9,652 bases of DNA, from positions 1-9,652 of the forward strand of contig PWRV01000084.1 of assembly GCA_003563455.1 (NCBI GenBank), read 5' to 3'. This document shows, piece by piece, positions 1 to 5,310 of the stretch; position 1 is the first letter of the stretch; the number at the start of each line of letters is the position of its first letter. The notes under the pieces were generated by a model, which saw only the letters and a program-made list of their open reading frames with translations, did no database searches and was not told the origin of the DNA. This DNA comes from Thioalkalivibrio sp. (GTDB taxonomy: Bacteria > Pseudomonadota > Gammaproteobacteria > Ectothiorhodospirales > Ectothiorhodospiraceae). A program made the translations under genes and the position numbers.

Positions 1-329
1 AGTCCGAGCAGGGAGACCACCGCCACCGCCGCGGCAATGCCGACGCCGGCTGCCGGCTTCAACCAGCGAGGGCCGGCGGACGATTCCACCGGAACATCCA
101 GCGGTTTGTCGTCCTCGATCCCGCCTTGCACCCGGGCGAGAAAGTCCGGCGGCGCGGTCCGCCGCATCCCGCCGCGCAGGCTGTCCCCGATCAGGTGGTA
201 GCGCGCCCAGGTATTGCGGTCTTGTTCGGATCTCAGGAGTTCGTCGATGAGGCGGCGTGTTTCGAAGCTTTCTGTTTCGTTGTCGACGAGTGCGGAGAGA
301 CGTTCGGACTTGCTGACTTGGTCGTTCAT
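1..329 (-). CDS. rseA: Anti-sigma-E factor RseA, N-terminal part (cut by window edge)
   Basis: RseA is an inner-membrane protein that holds sigmaE (RpoE) inactive through its cytoplasmic N-terminal domain and is destroyed by DegS and RseP when outer-membrane proteins misfold. Only the first 109 residues lie in the window. They contain LSALVDNE (11-18) and the conserved helix RYHLIGDSLRG (43-53), both typical of the sigma-binding domain. A hydrophobic stretch begins at about residue 93 (AGVGIAAAVAVVSLLG), the start of the expected single membrane helix. The ATG at 329 lies 13 bp beyond the rpoE stop. Its Shine-Dalgarno is weak, which suggests translational coupling to rpoE. Identification rests on the domain pattern plus the fixed rpoE-rseA order. 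The periplasmic part and any following rseB/rseC lie outside the window. Confidence 0.9.
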   Translation of the reverse strand, partial: MNDQVSKSERLSALVDNETESFETRRLIDELLRSEQDRNTWARYHLIGDSLRGGMRRTAPPDFLARVQGGIEDDKPLDVPVESSAGPRWLKPAAGVGIAAAVAVVSLLG

Positions 330-342
330 TGGTTCTGCTCGC

Positions 343-921
343 TCAATCGTTTAGCAACGGACCCAGGGTCCGGTCAATGGCCTCGCGGGCCCGAAAGATG
401 CGCGAACGGACCGTTCCGATCGGGCATCCCATGGTCTGGGCAATCTCTTCGTAGCTCAGTCCCTCGAGTTCGCGGAGCGTGATCGCGGTTCGCAGATCGT
501 CCGGCAACCGTTCGATTGTCCGTTGCACTGCCGCCTGTATTTCCTCTGACAACAATTCCCCTTCCGGGGTTGCACTCTCCTTCAGCGCGGAATCGCCGCC
601 CATCTGCTCGGCGTCCTGGGCGTCCACCTCGGCCTCCGGGCGCCGGCGCCCCTGGGCCACCAGGTGGTTCTTCGCGGTGTTGATCGCGATGCGGTACAGC
701 CAGGTGTAGAAGGCGCTCTCACCACGGAAATTGGCGAGTCCGCGGTACGCCTTGATAAAGGCTTCCTGCGAAACATCGAGCGCCGCCGCGTGATCGTGCA
801 CATAGCGTCCGACCAGGTTGATGATCTTGTGCTGGTATTTCAGGACCAGGATGTCGAATGCCGCCTTCTCCCCGCTCTGCACGCGCCGCACCAGCGCCTC
901 GTCGGAAGCCTTCTCGCTCAT
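343..921 (-). CDS. rpoE: RNA polymerase sigma factor RpoE (sigmaE)
   Basis: This group 4 (ECF) sigma factor directs transcription of envelope-stress genes. The 192-residue length matches E. coli RpoE (191). Region 2 spans about residues 25-95 and includes QEAFIKAYRGL (52-62) and AFYTWLYRIAINTAKN (70-85), the -10 recognition and DNA-melting part. A variable linker at 96-128 follows. Region 4 spans about 130-182 with RLPDDLRTAITLRELEGLSY and the helix-turn-helix that ends at GTVRSRIFRAREAI. The frame stays open far upstream into antisense nadB sequence, but the ATG at 921 is chosen because MSEKASDEALVRRVQ aligns with the E. coli start. A GGGAG Shine-Dalgarno (complement of 928-933) also sits 7 nt ahead of it. 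It is followed directly by rseA, as in other gammaproteobacteria. Confidence 0.97.
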   Translation of the reverse strand: MSEKASDEALVRRVQSGEKAAFDILVLKYQHKIINLVGRYVHDHAAALDVSQEAFIKAYRGLANFRGESAFYTWLYRIAINTAKNHLVAQGRRRPEAEVDAQDAEQMGGDSALKESATPEGELLSEEIQAAVQRTIERLPDDLRTAITLRELEGLSYEEIAQTMGCPIGTVRSRIFRAREAIDRTLGPLLND

Positions 922-965
922 GCGGGCACTCCCGCCCGCAGCGCCATTTCCTTTAACCTTGGCTG

Positions 966-994
966 CATGGACCTTGTCGGCATGATGAAGTTCG
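966..994 (-). promoter_or_regulatory. Candidate sigmaE-type autoregulatory promoter of rpoE
   Basis: On the minus strand, CGAACTT (988-994) resembles the sigmaE -35 element GGAACTT. It is followed after 16 bp by TCCATG (966-971), a weak match to the -10 element. It lies 45-73 bp ahead of the rpoE start. rpoE is known to be autoregulated in E. coli, which makes the position reasonable, but the -10 match is poor and the call is tentative. Confidence 0.3.
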
Positions 995-1004
995 TCCTGA
1001 TCGC

Positions 1005-1020
1005 TTCCGGATTTCCGGAA
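1005..1020. promoter_or_regulatory. Operator-like inverted repeat in the nadB/rpoE divergent region
   Basis: TTCCGGA (1005-1011) and TCCGGAA (1014-1020) are perfect 7-bp inverted arms separated by TT. The site ends 46 bp before the nadB ATG and lies just upstream of the candidate rpoE -35 element, so a dimeric regulator bound here could affect either gene. I do not recognise it as a site of a named regulator, and the function is inference from position and symmetry. Confidence 0.4.
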
Positions 1021-1065
1021 CGTGGCGTTGTGCACGCTGAACAACGTCGGAAAGTTACCTGACCC

Positions 1066-2706
1066 ATGGCCGCAACACAAATGGACCCGGCGCAGGAACG
1101 CTTCGATGTCCTGATCATCGGGAGCGGTGCCGCCGGCCTGACCGCGGCGCTGCATCTGGCCCCCCACCGTCGGGTCGCCATCATCAGCAAGGGCCCCGTC
1201 GACGAGGGCAGTACCCGGTACGCCCAGGGCGGGATTTCTGCGGTACTCGACCAGGCCGACTCCTTCGAATCGCATGTCGCTGACACGCTGGACGCCGGCG
1301 CCGGACTCTGCGAGATCGACGCGGTCCGCCGCACGGTGGCGGAAGGACCCGAGGCGATCCATTGGCTCGCGAGCCTCGGCGTCCCCTTCACCCGCGAGGC
1401 GCACGAGGGACGCAGCCGGCTGCACCTGACCCGCGAGGGTGGCCACAGCGCGCGTCGGGTCGCCCACGCGGCGGACGCCACCGGACAGGCCATCGAGGAG
1501 GCGCTCGTTGGGACCGCCCGCGGGCAGGCCCGGATCGAGGTCTTTGAGCGTCACCTCGCCGTCGACCTGATCCTTGCCAGCGTGGGAGGGGAGCGTCGCG
1601 TGATCGGTGCCTACGTTCAGGATGGCGAGACCCGGGAGGTGCAGACCCTCCTCGCGCCCGTGGTGATACTGGCAACCGGCGGTGCCAGCAAGGTGTATCT
1701 GTACAGTTCAAACCCCGACGGCGCCACCGGAGACGGCATCGCGATGGCCTGGCGCGCAGGCTGCCGGGTTGCGAACATGGAGTTCATGCAGTTCCACCCC
1801 ACCTGCCTGTTCCATCCTCAGGCGAAGTCCTTCCTGATCTCGGAGGCGGTGCGCGGCGAAGGGGGTCGTCTGCTGCTTCCTGACGGCACACGGTTCATGG
1901 AACGCTTCGATTCCCGTGCCGAACTCGCCCCGCGCGACATCGTCGCTCGCGCCATCGACTACGAAATGAAGCGGCTCGGCGTCGATCAGGTCTATCTCGA
2001 CATCAGTCATCGCAGCCCCGGGTTCGTGCGCGAACACTTTCCGACCATTCACCAGCGCTGCCTGGAGTTCGGTTTCGACATGACCCGGGAGCCCCTGCCG
2101 GTGGTGCCGGCGGCACATTACACATGCGGGGGCGTGATGGTGGATGCGCACGGCCGTACGGGCGTTGCCGGGCTCTATGCCGCAGGCGAGGTGTCCTACA
2201 CCGGCCTGCACGGCGCCAACCGGATGGCCAGCAATTCGCTGCTCGAGTGCCTGGTCTACGCGCGCGCGGCCGCGCGCGACATCCTTTCCGACCCGGATCC
2301 GCTGACGCCGCAGGCCCTGCCTCGACCACCAAACTGGGACGAATCCCGGGTCACCGATTCCGACGAGGAGGTGGTCGTGTCGCACGACTGGGACGAGCTG
2401 CGCCGGCTGATGTGGGACTACGTGGGGATCGTTCGGACCCGCGACCGGCTGTTGCGGGCGCAGCGGCGCATCCGGGTGCTGATGGAGGAAGTCCACGAAT
2501 ACTATGCCCACTACCGGATCACGCCCGATTTGATCGAACTGCGGAATCTGGTGCTCGTGGCCCAGATCATCGTGCGGAGTGCCCTTGAACGCCGGGAGAG
2601 CCGCGGCCTGCATTTCATCCGTGACTTCCCGGAGCGCGACCCGACCCTGGATCCTCGACCCACCGTGCTGTCCCCCCCGGCGGACCGGGTTGCAGCACAG
2701 GATTGA
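1066..2706 (+). CDS. nadB: L-aspartate oxidase NadB
   Basis: This cytoplasmic FAD enzyme oxidises L-aspartate to iminoaspartate, which NadA condenses with dihydroxyacetone phosphate to quinolinate for NAD synthesis. Length is 546 residues (E. coli 540). The N-terminal dinucleotide-binding motif GSGAAG is at 19-24, followed by EGSTRYAQGG at 47-56. The substrate-site segment LTREGGHS is at 121-128 and FHPT at 243-246. Arg290 (LAPRDI), His351 (AAHYTCGG) and Arg386 (HGANRMASNS) correspond to the known active-site residues of the E. coli enzyme. The C-terminal helical domain carries MWDYVGIVR and ESRGLH. The ATG at 1066 is preceded by GGAAAG at 1049-1054, which is rather far. An ATG at 1081 is an alternative but has no ribosome-binding site. 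The divergent position next to rpoE matches E. coli. Confidence 0.97.
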   Translation: MAATQMDPAQERFDVLIIGSGAAGLTAALHLAPHRRVAIISKGPVDEGSTRYAQGGISAVLDQADSFESHVADTLDAGAGLCEIDAVRRTVAEGPEAIHWLASLGVPFTREAHEGRSRLHLTREGGHSARRVAHAADATGQAIEEALVGTARGQARIEVFERHLAVDLILASVGGERRVIGAYVQDGETREVQTLLAPVVILATGGASKVYLYSSNPDGATGDGIAMAWRAGCRVANMEFMQFHPTCLFHPQAKSFLISEAVRGEGGRLLLPDGTRFMERFDSRAELAPRDIVARAIDYEMKRLGVDQVYLDISHRSPGFVREHFPTIHQRCLEFGFDMTREPLPVVPAAHYTCGGVMVDAHGRTGVAGLYAAGEVSYTGLHGANRMASNSLLECLVYARAAARDILSDPDPLTPQALPRPPNWDESRVTDSDEEVVVSHDWDELRRLMWDYVGIVRTRDRLLRAQRRIRVLMEEVHEYYAHYRITPDLIELRNLVLVAQIIVRSALERRESRGLHFIRDFPERDPTLDPRPTVLSPPADRVAAQD

Positions 2707-2707
2707 A

Positions 2708-2722
2708 CGGCGACTCGCGCCG
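2708..2722. other. Small stem-loop between the convergent nadB and orn genes
   Basis: CGGCG (2708-2712) and CGCCG (2718-2722) form a perfect 5-bp stem around ACTCG, immediately after the nadB stop and 8 bp before the orn stop. It occupies most of the 23-bp gap. There is no T-tract on either strand, so it is not a standard intrinsic terminator. It may serve as a weak bidirectional end or be chance. Confidence 0.25.
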
Positions 2723-2729
2723 CGGCATC

Positions 2730-3293
2730 TCAGGGAGTGTTCGGTTGCGGCAAGCGGATGAAGTGCTCGCGGTAATGGCGCAACTCCTCAATGGAGTCGC
2801 GGATGTCCTGCAGCGCCTGGTGCGTGGCATCCTTCTTCACGCCGGAAAGCACGGCGGGGGCCCATCGCCGCGCGAGCTCCTTCAGGGTGCTGACGTCAAG
2901 GTTGCGATAGTGAAAATAGTTCTCGAGATCGGGCATGCAGCGGGCGAGAAAACGACGGTCCTGGCAAATGGAGTTTCCGCACATGGGCGATGCGTGGCGC
3001 GGCACCCATTGGCTCAGAAAGTCCAGGGTAGCCCGCTCCGCGCCGATTTCGTCGAGCGGGCTCTGCCGTACCCGCTGCAGGAGTCCGGAGGCCCCGTGGG
3101 TGCGCCGGTTCCATTCGTCGAGCCCGCCGAGAACGGACTCGTCCTGCCGGATGGCGATCACCGGGCCCTCCGCGAGTACGCGCAGGTCCTTGTCGGTCAC
3201 GATCGTCGCGACCTCGAGGATCAGGTCCGAATACGGATCGAGGCCCGTCATTTCGAGATCGATCCAGATCAGGTTGTCCGCATTCTGGCCCAT
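2730..3293 (-). CDS. orn: Oligoribonuclease Orn
   Basis: Orn is the 3'-5' exoribonuclease of the DEDDh class that clears short RNAs, chiefly dinucleotides, and hydrolyses pGpG from cyclic-di-GMP turnover. The protein is 187 residues. The metal-binding residues Asp12 and Glu14 are in WIDLEMTGLD (10-19), Asp112 is in CGNSICQDRRFL, His158 is in ATHQA and Asp163 is in LQDIRDS, the same numbering as E. coli Orn. ARCMPDLENYFHYRNLDVSTLKEL is the other family hallmark region (about 118-140). The frame runs 11 codons further upstream. The ATG at 3293 is chosen because MGQNADNLIWIDLE fits family starts and a GGAGA Shine-Dalgarno sits 4-5 nt ahead. It converges with nadB. Confidence 0.97.
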   Translation of the reverse strand: MGQNADNLIWIDLEMTGLDPYSDLILEVATIVTDKDLRVLAEGPVIAIRQDESVLGGLDEWNRRTHGASGLLQRVRQSPLDEIGAERATLDFLSQWVPRHASPMCGNSICQDRRFLARCMPDLENYFHYRNLDVSTLKELARRWAPAVLSGVKKDATHQALQDIRDSIEELRHYREHFIRLPQPNTP

Positions 3294-3329
3294 GCCGTCT
3301 CCGGGGTTGGCACAACAGTCTATCATTCA

Positions 3330-3356
3330 GGACCGCACGGTGATGGTGCGGGCTCC
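3330..3356. other. Stem-loop in the orn/cytochrome c divergent region
   Basis: CCGCAC (3333-3338) pairs perfectly with GTGCGG (3346-3351) around a 7-nt loop. GGA (3330-3332) and TCC (3354-3356) can extend the stem across a 2-nt bulge. It lies 37 bp upstream of the orn ATG. It is the first of three inverted repeats in the 219 bp between orn and the cytochrome gene, which otherwise shows no recognisable gene. Chance is possible in such GC-rich DNA. Confidence 0.3.
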
Positions 3357-3441
3357 ACGCGGGTGAACGATCACGGTGGCATCCGTCAGCGCAACAGCTG
3401 CGATGCGGTCGTGAACCGCCGCAACCGATTCCTCGACCCAC

Positions 3442-3465
3442 CCCACTGGGGCAAACCCGAGTGGG
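3442..3465 (+). promoter_or_regulatory. Leader stem-loop 1 upstream of the cytochrome c gene
   Basis: CCCACT (3442-3447) pairs with AGTGGG (3460-3465). After one G-G mismatch, GGG (3449-3451) pairs with CCC (3456-3458) around a CAAA loop. It lies 47 bp before the cytochrome ATG, probably within its mRNA leader. A regulatory role is inference. Confidence 0.35.
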
Positions 3466-3472
3466 CATCCAC

Positions 3473-3491
3473 GAACGCGTTGCGCGCGTTC
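3473..3491 (+). promoter_or_regulatory. Leader stem-loop 2 next to the cytochrome c ribosome-binding site
   Basis: GAACGCG (3473-3479) and CGCGTTC (3485-3491) form a perfect 7-bp stem with loop TTGCG. It ends 9 nt before the AAGGAG Shine-Dalgarno (3501-3506). Placed in tandem with the preceding stem-loop, it could stabilise the mRNA, act as a protein site or be a DNA operator. The sequence alone does not decide. Confidence 0.35.
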
Positions 3492-3512
3492 CTGCAGAAA
3501 AAGGAGAGAACC

Positions 3513-3791
3513 ATGCGTCATGGCCTTACCGCATTCGGCATTCTGCTCTTCGTCGGGCTTGGCAGTCCGGCCCACGCCGGGGATCCCGCCCTGGGCGAGA
3601 AACTGCACCAGGAGAACTGTGTCAGTTGCCACGGCACCGAGGTGTACCCCCGCGACGACCGGATGGTCGGCTCGATGAGCTCGCTGATCACCCAGGTCAA
3701 CCGGTGCAACGTAAATCTCGGGACCGGCTGGTTTGATGACGAAGTCGAGGCAGTCGCCGCCTACCTGGGCGAAAACTACTACAACTTCTGA
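3513..3791 (+). CDS. Small periplasmic monohaem c-type cytochrome
   Basis: The 92-residue precursor has a clear Sec signal peptide (hydrophobic 5-18, likely cleavage after SPAHA at 22), leaving a mature protein of about 70 residues. The covalent haem motif CVSCH is at 36-40, with His40 the proximal ligand. The tail reads VYPRDDR (44-50), QVNRCNVNLG (61-70), WFDDEVEAVAAYL (73-85) and ends NYYNF. I recall small proteobacterial cytochromes with the same VYxRxDR, WFDxEV and YY-F signature, but their electron partners are not known to me. No His or Lys follows CVSCH, so the distal ligand can only be Met51, Met55, Cys65 or nothing. The ATG at 3513 has a strong AAGGAG six nt ahead. The frame is open far upstream through antisense orn, which is not coding. 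Only 15 bp separate it from phhB, so the two are probably co-transcribed. Confidence 0.9.
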   Translation: MRHGLTAFGILLFVGLGSPAHAGDPALGEKLHQENCVSCHGTEVYPRDDRMVGSMSSLITQVNRCNVNLGTGWFDDEVEAVAAYLGENYYNF

Positions 3792-3806
3792 GTCCGAGGT
3801 GTCCTG

Positions 3807-4142
3807 ATGACCGACCTGAGCAAGCGGCACTGCGAGGCGCCGGAGGCGTTCGCTGGACCCCTGTCCTCGTCGGAATGCGACGAGATGCTTGTGCAACTGC
3901 ACGAAGACTGGGACCTCGACCCGGCGGCGGGCAGGATTTCGCGCCGGCTCGAGTTTGCCCATTTCCACGAGACCATGTCCTTCGTGAACGCGGTCGCCTG
4001 GATTGCCAACCGGGAGGACCACCACCCGGACATGGAGGTCTCGTACGGGCATTGCGTGGTGCGTTTCTCCACCCACGCCGTCGGCGGGCTCAGCCCGAAC
4101 GATTTCATCTGCGCAGCGCGCGTCGATGCACTCTTCGATTGA
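3807..4142 (+). CDS. phhB: Pterin-4a-carbinolamine dehydratase (PCD/DCoH family)
   Basis: PCD removes water from 4a-hydroxytetrahydropterin to regenerate quinonoid dihydropterin during phenylalanine hydroxylation. Bacterial members lacking that partner have been linked to pterin or molybdopterin metabolism. The 111-residue protein has the family length. The active-site motif is visible as DHHPD (71-75), then Tyr80, His90 and Asp99, matching the histidine pair, aromatic, His and Asp of the family signature. The central WDLDPAAGRISRRLEFAHF segment (35-53) is the usual beta strand before helix FVNAVAWIAN. A GAGG Shine-Dalgarno lies 7 nt before the ATG. It follows the cytochrome gene by 15 bp. 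No phenylalanine hydroxylase gene is in the window, so the substrate here is unknown. Confidence 0.93.
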   Translation: MTDLSKRHCEAPEAFAGPLSSSECDEMLVQLHEDWDLDPAAGRISRRLEFAHFHETMSFVNAVAWIANREDHHPDMEVSYGHCVVRFSTHAVGGLSPNDFICAARVDALFD

Positions 4143-4144
4143 GT

Positions 4145-4226
4145 CTGCAGGCAGGCGTTCTTGAGCGCAGCCAACGGGAGCCGCCGGGGACCCGCAGCCG
4201 GGTATACCGGCGGCCCCTGCCTGCAG
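4145..4226. repeat. Nested inverted repeat between phhB and rsgA
   Basis: Three perfect stems nest inside one another. CTGCAGGCAGG (4145-4155) pairs with CCTGCCTGCAG (4216-4226), 11 bp. GCCGCCGG (4180-4187) pairs with CCGGCGGC (4207-4214), 8 bp. ACCCG (4190-4194) pairs with CGGGT (4199-4203) around a CAGC tetraloop. The left strand has an extra 24 nt (4156-4179) in which CGTT (4156-4159) can pair with AACG (4173-4176), giving a possible three-way junction. It starts 3 bp after the phhB stop. It could be a terminator-like mRNA 3' structure, a structured RNA or a small palindromic mobile repeat. There is no T-tract on the right side. Confidence 0.6.
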
Positions 4227-4238
4227 CAGCCCGCTGAC

Positions 4239-4258
4239 GCCGGCCGATTCAGGCCGGC
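4239..4258 (+). promoter_or_regulatory. Stem-loop abutting the rsgA start codon
   Basis: GCCGGCC (4239-4245) and GGCCGGC (4252-4258) form a perfect 7-bp stem with loop GATTCA. The right arm ends on the base before the ATG at 4259 and contains the only AGG-like ribosome-binding bases. In RNA it would sequester the initiation region, so it may limit rsgA translation unless opened by upstream translation or a protein. Function is inferred. Confidence 0.45.
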
Positions 4259-5149
4259 ATGATCCTGCGCTGCCGGGTCCTCGCGCGTTTCGGCAGCGAG
4301 ATCGACGCGCTGCAACCGGATGGCAGCGTCCTGCGCACGCATCTGCGGCGCCGTGTCGATGACGTGGTCTGTGGTGACGTGGTGATGGTCGACGCGGCAG
4401 GAGCGGTCGTGCGCAGCCGGGAGCCGCGCCGCAACCACCTGACCCGCCGGGACGGATTCAACCGCCTCAGAACGATCGCAGCCAATATCGACCGCGCGTG
4501 GATCGTCGTCGCGCCCCGGCCGGAAGTCCCGCATCTGTTGATCGACCGCTTCCTCGTGGGCATCCGCAATCTGCCGGCCGAGGCGGGTATCGTCGTCAAC
4601 AAATCCGATCTCGCGTTCACTGCAGACACCCCGACATCCGGCCCCGACCTGTCGCACTACCTGCAGCTGTCCCTGCCGGTACTTCGGGTCAGCGCCCACA
4701 CCGGCCTCGGACTGGAGGCATTGCGCGCGGCGGCCGCCGGAGCCTGCAACATCCTCGTCGGGCCCTCGGGTGTCGGCAAGTCCTCGCTGATTCAGGCGCT
4801 GCTGCCCGCCGAGCGGCTGCGCATCGCCGCGGTGGGACAGCGCGGCGAGGGTCGCCACACCACAACCACGGCACGCTGGTACGAAGCCGAGGACGGTGCC
4901 GCCTGGATCGACTCGCCGGGCGTACGCGACTTCAGTCCGGAGATCGCCGGCATCGACCAACTGGTGCAGGGCTTCCCGGACGTTTCCGAACACGCGGCCA
5001 ACTGCCGTTTCCGCAACTGCACCCATCGTTCCGAACCCGGCTGCGCGGTAAGCGCAGCGGTGGATCGGGGTCTGCTGCCCGTCGCGCGCCTGCAGGCGTG
5101 GCGGGAGCTGCGGGAGTCGCTGGTCGCGGGCGGCCAGAGTCGGGGCTGA
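4259..5149 (+). CDS. rsgA: Small ribosomal subunit biogenesis GTPase RsgA
   Basis: RsgA is a circularly permuted GTPase that checks and releases late-stage 30S subunits. The order seen is an N-terminal OB-fold (about 1-55), G4 motif NKSD (114-117), G1 P-loop GPSGVGKSS (168-176), the switch segment GEGRHTTTT (196-204) and G3 DSPG (218-221). The C-terminal zinc site has Cys249, Cys254, His256 and Cys262, spaced as in E. coli. At 296 residues it is shorter than the E. coli protein (350), mostly because the basic N-terminal tail is missing. An in-frame TGA at 4235-4237 rules out an ATG or GTG start further up. The Shine-Dalgarno is poor and lies in a hairpin. In E. coli rsgA sits directly divergent from orn, so the neighbourhood is conserved apart from the two inserted genes. 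Confidence 0.96.
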   Translation: MILRCRVLARFGSEIDALQPDGSVLRTHLRRRVDDVVCGDVVMVDAAGAVVRSREPRRNHLTRRDGFNRLRTIAANIDRAWIVVAPRPEVPHLLIDRFLVGIRNLPAEAGIVVNKSDLAFTADTPTSGPDLSHYLQLSLPVLRVSAHTGLGLEALRAAAAGACNILVGPSGVGKSSLIQALLPAERLRIAAVGQRGEGRHTTTTARWYEAEDGAAWIDSPGVRDFSPEIAGIDQLVQGFPDVSEHAANCRFRNCTHRSEPGCAVSAAVDRGLLPVARLQAWRELRESLVAGGQSRG

Positions 5150-5155
5150 GGCGCG

Positions 5156-5188
5156 GCGGGAAGATCGGCCAGGGGCTTTGCCCGCTAC
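5156..5188. repeat. Partial REP-like palindromic element
   Basis: The 20-mer GGGAAGATCGGCCAGGGGCT (5158-5177) recurs at 5244-5263 in the fuller element. Here GCGGG (5156-5160) pairs with CCCGC (5181-5185), and inside it GGGC (5173-5176) pairs with GCCC (5180-5183) around TTT. The unit ends in CTAC (5185-5188), the complement of the GTAG foot typical of REP sequences. It begins 6 bp after the rsgA stop and could double as its transcript end. Confidence 0.5.
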
Positions 5189-5196
5189 GGTGCGTG

Positions 5197-5205
5197 CCCC
5201 CCCCC
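5197..5205 (+). repeat. Homopolymeric C9 tract
   Basis: Nine consecutive C residues lie between the two REP-like units. The tract is intergenic and not near any start codon, so phase variation of a gene is unlikely, though the length may vary between isolates or be a sequencing weak spot. Confidence 0.6.
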
Positions 5206-5208
5206 GTT

Positions 5209-5272
5209 GTAGGAGGCGAGCCCTCTCGCCGATTCCGGCGCCGGGGAAGATCGGCCAGGGGCTGGCCTCCTA
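5209..5272. repeat. REP-like palindromic element
   Basis: The outer arms TAGGAGGC (5210-5217) and GCCTCCTA (5265-5272) are perfect 8-bp inverted repeats. Inside are two further perfect hairpins: GGCGAG/CTCGCC with loop CCCT (5215-5230) and GGCCAG/CTGGCC with loop GGG (5253-5267). A central palindrome CCGGCGCCGG lies between them. The 5' foot reads GTAG (5209-5212), the tetranucleotide recognised by REP-associated tyrosine transposases in known systems. The opposite foot is CTAA rather than CTAC. Its location in the gap between convergent genes is typical for REP/BIME elements. I recall similar GTAGGAG repeats scattered in related genomes, but copy number cannot be seen here. Confidence 0.65.
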
Positions 5273-5286
5273 AAAAGTTCAGCCCG

Positions 5287-5302
5287 GCCTCCTGCAGGAG
5301 GC
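5287..5302. repeat. Perfect 16-bp palindrome after the outer-membrane protein gene
   Basis: GCCTCCTGCAGGAGGC reads identically on both strands and starts 9 bp beyond the stop of the leftward gene. TGCAGGAGGCG within it resembles the TGTAGGAGGCG start of the REP-like element, so it may be a decayed copy. On the minus strand TTTTT follows about 10 nt later, too far for a good intrinsic terminator. Confidence 0.45.
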
Positions 5303-5310
5303 GGTCCGAC

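Noticed and set aside
922..1554. Upstream extension of the rpoE frame
   Set aside because: It is antisense to nadB. The RpoE start at 921 matches family length and has a Shine-Dalgarno.
3309..3325. TTGGCAC resembling a sigma54 -24 element upstream of the cytochrome gene
   Set aside because: The GC dinucleotide required at -12 is missing at the right distance.
2703..3512. Upstream extension of the cytochrome frame
   Set aside because: This part is antisense to orn. The signal peptide and strong ribosome-binding site fix the start at 3513.
3779..5026. Minus-strand open frame of about 415 codons across phhB and rsgA
   Set aside because: It is a shadow frame opposite two well-supported genes and shows no domain-like sequence.
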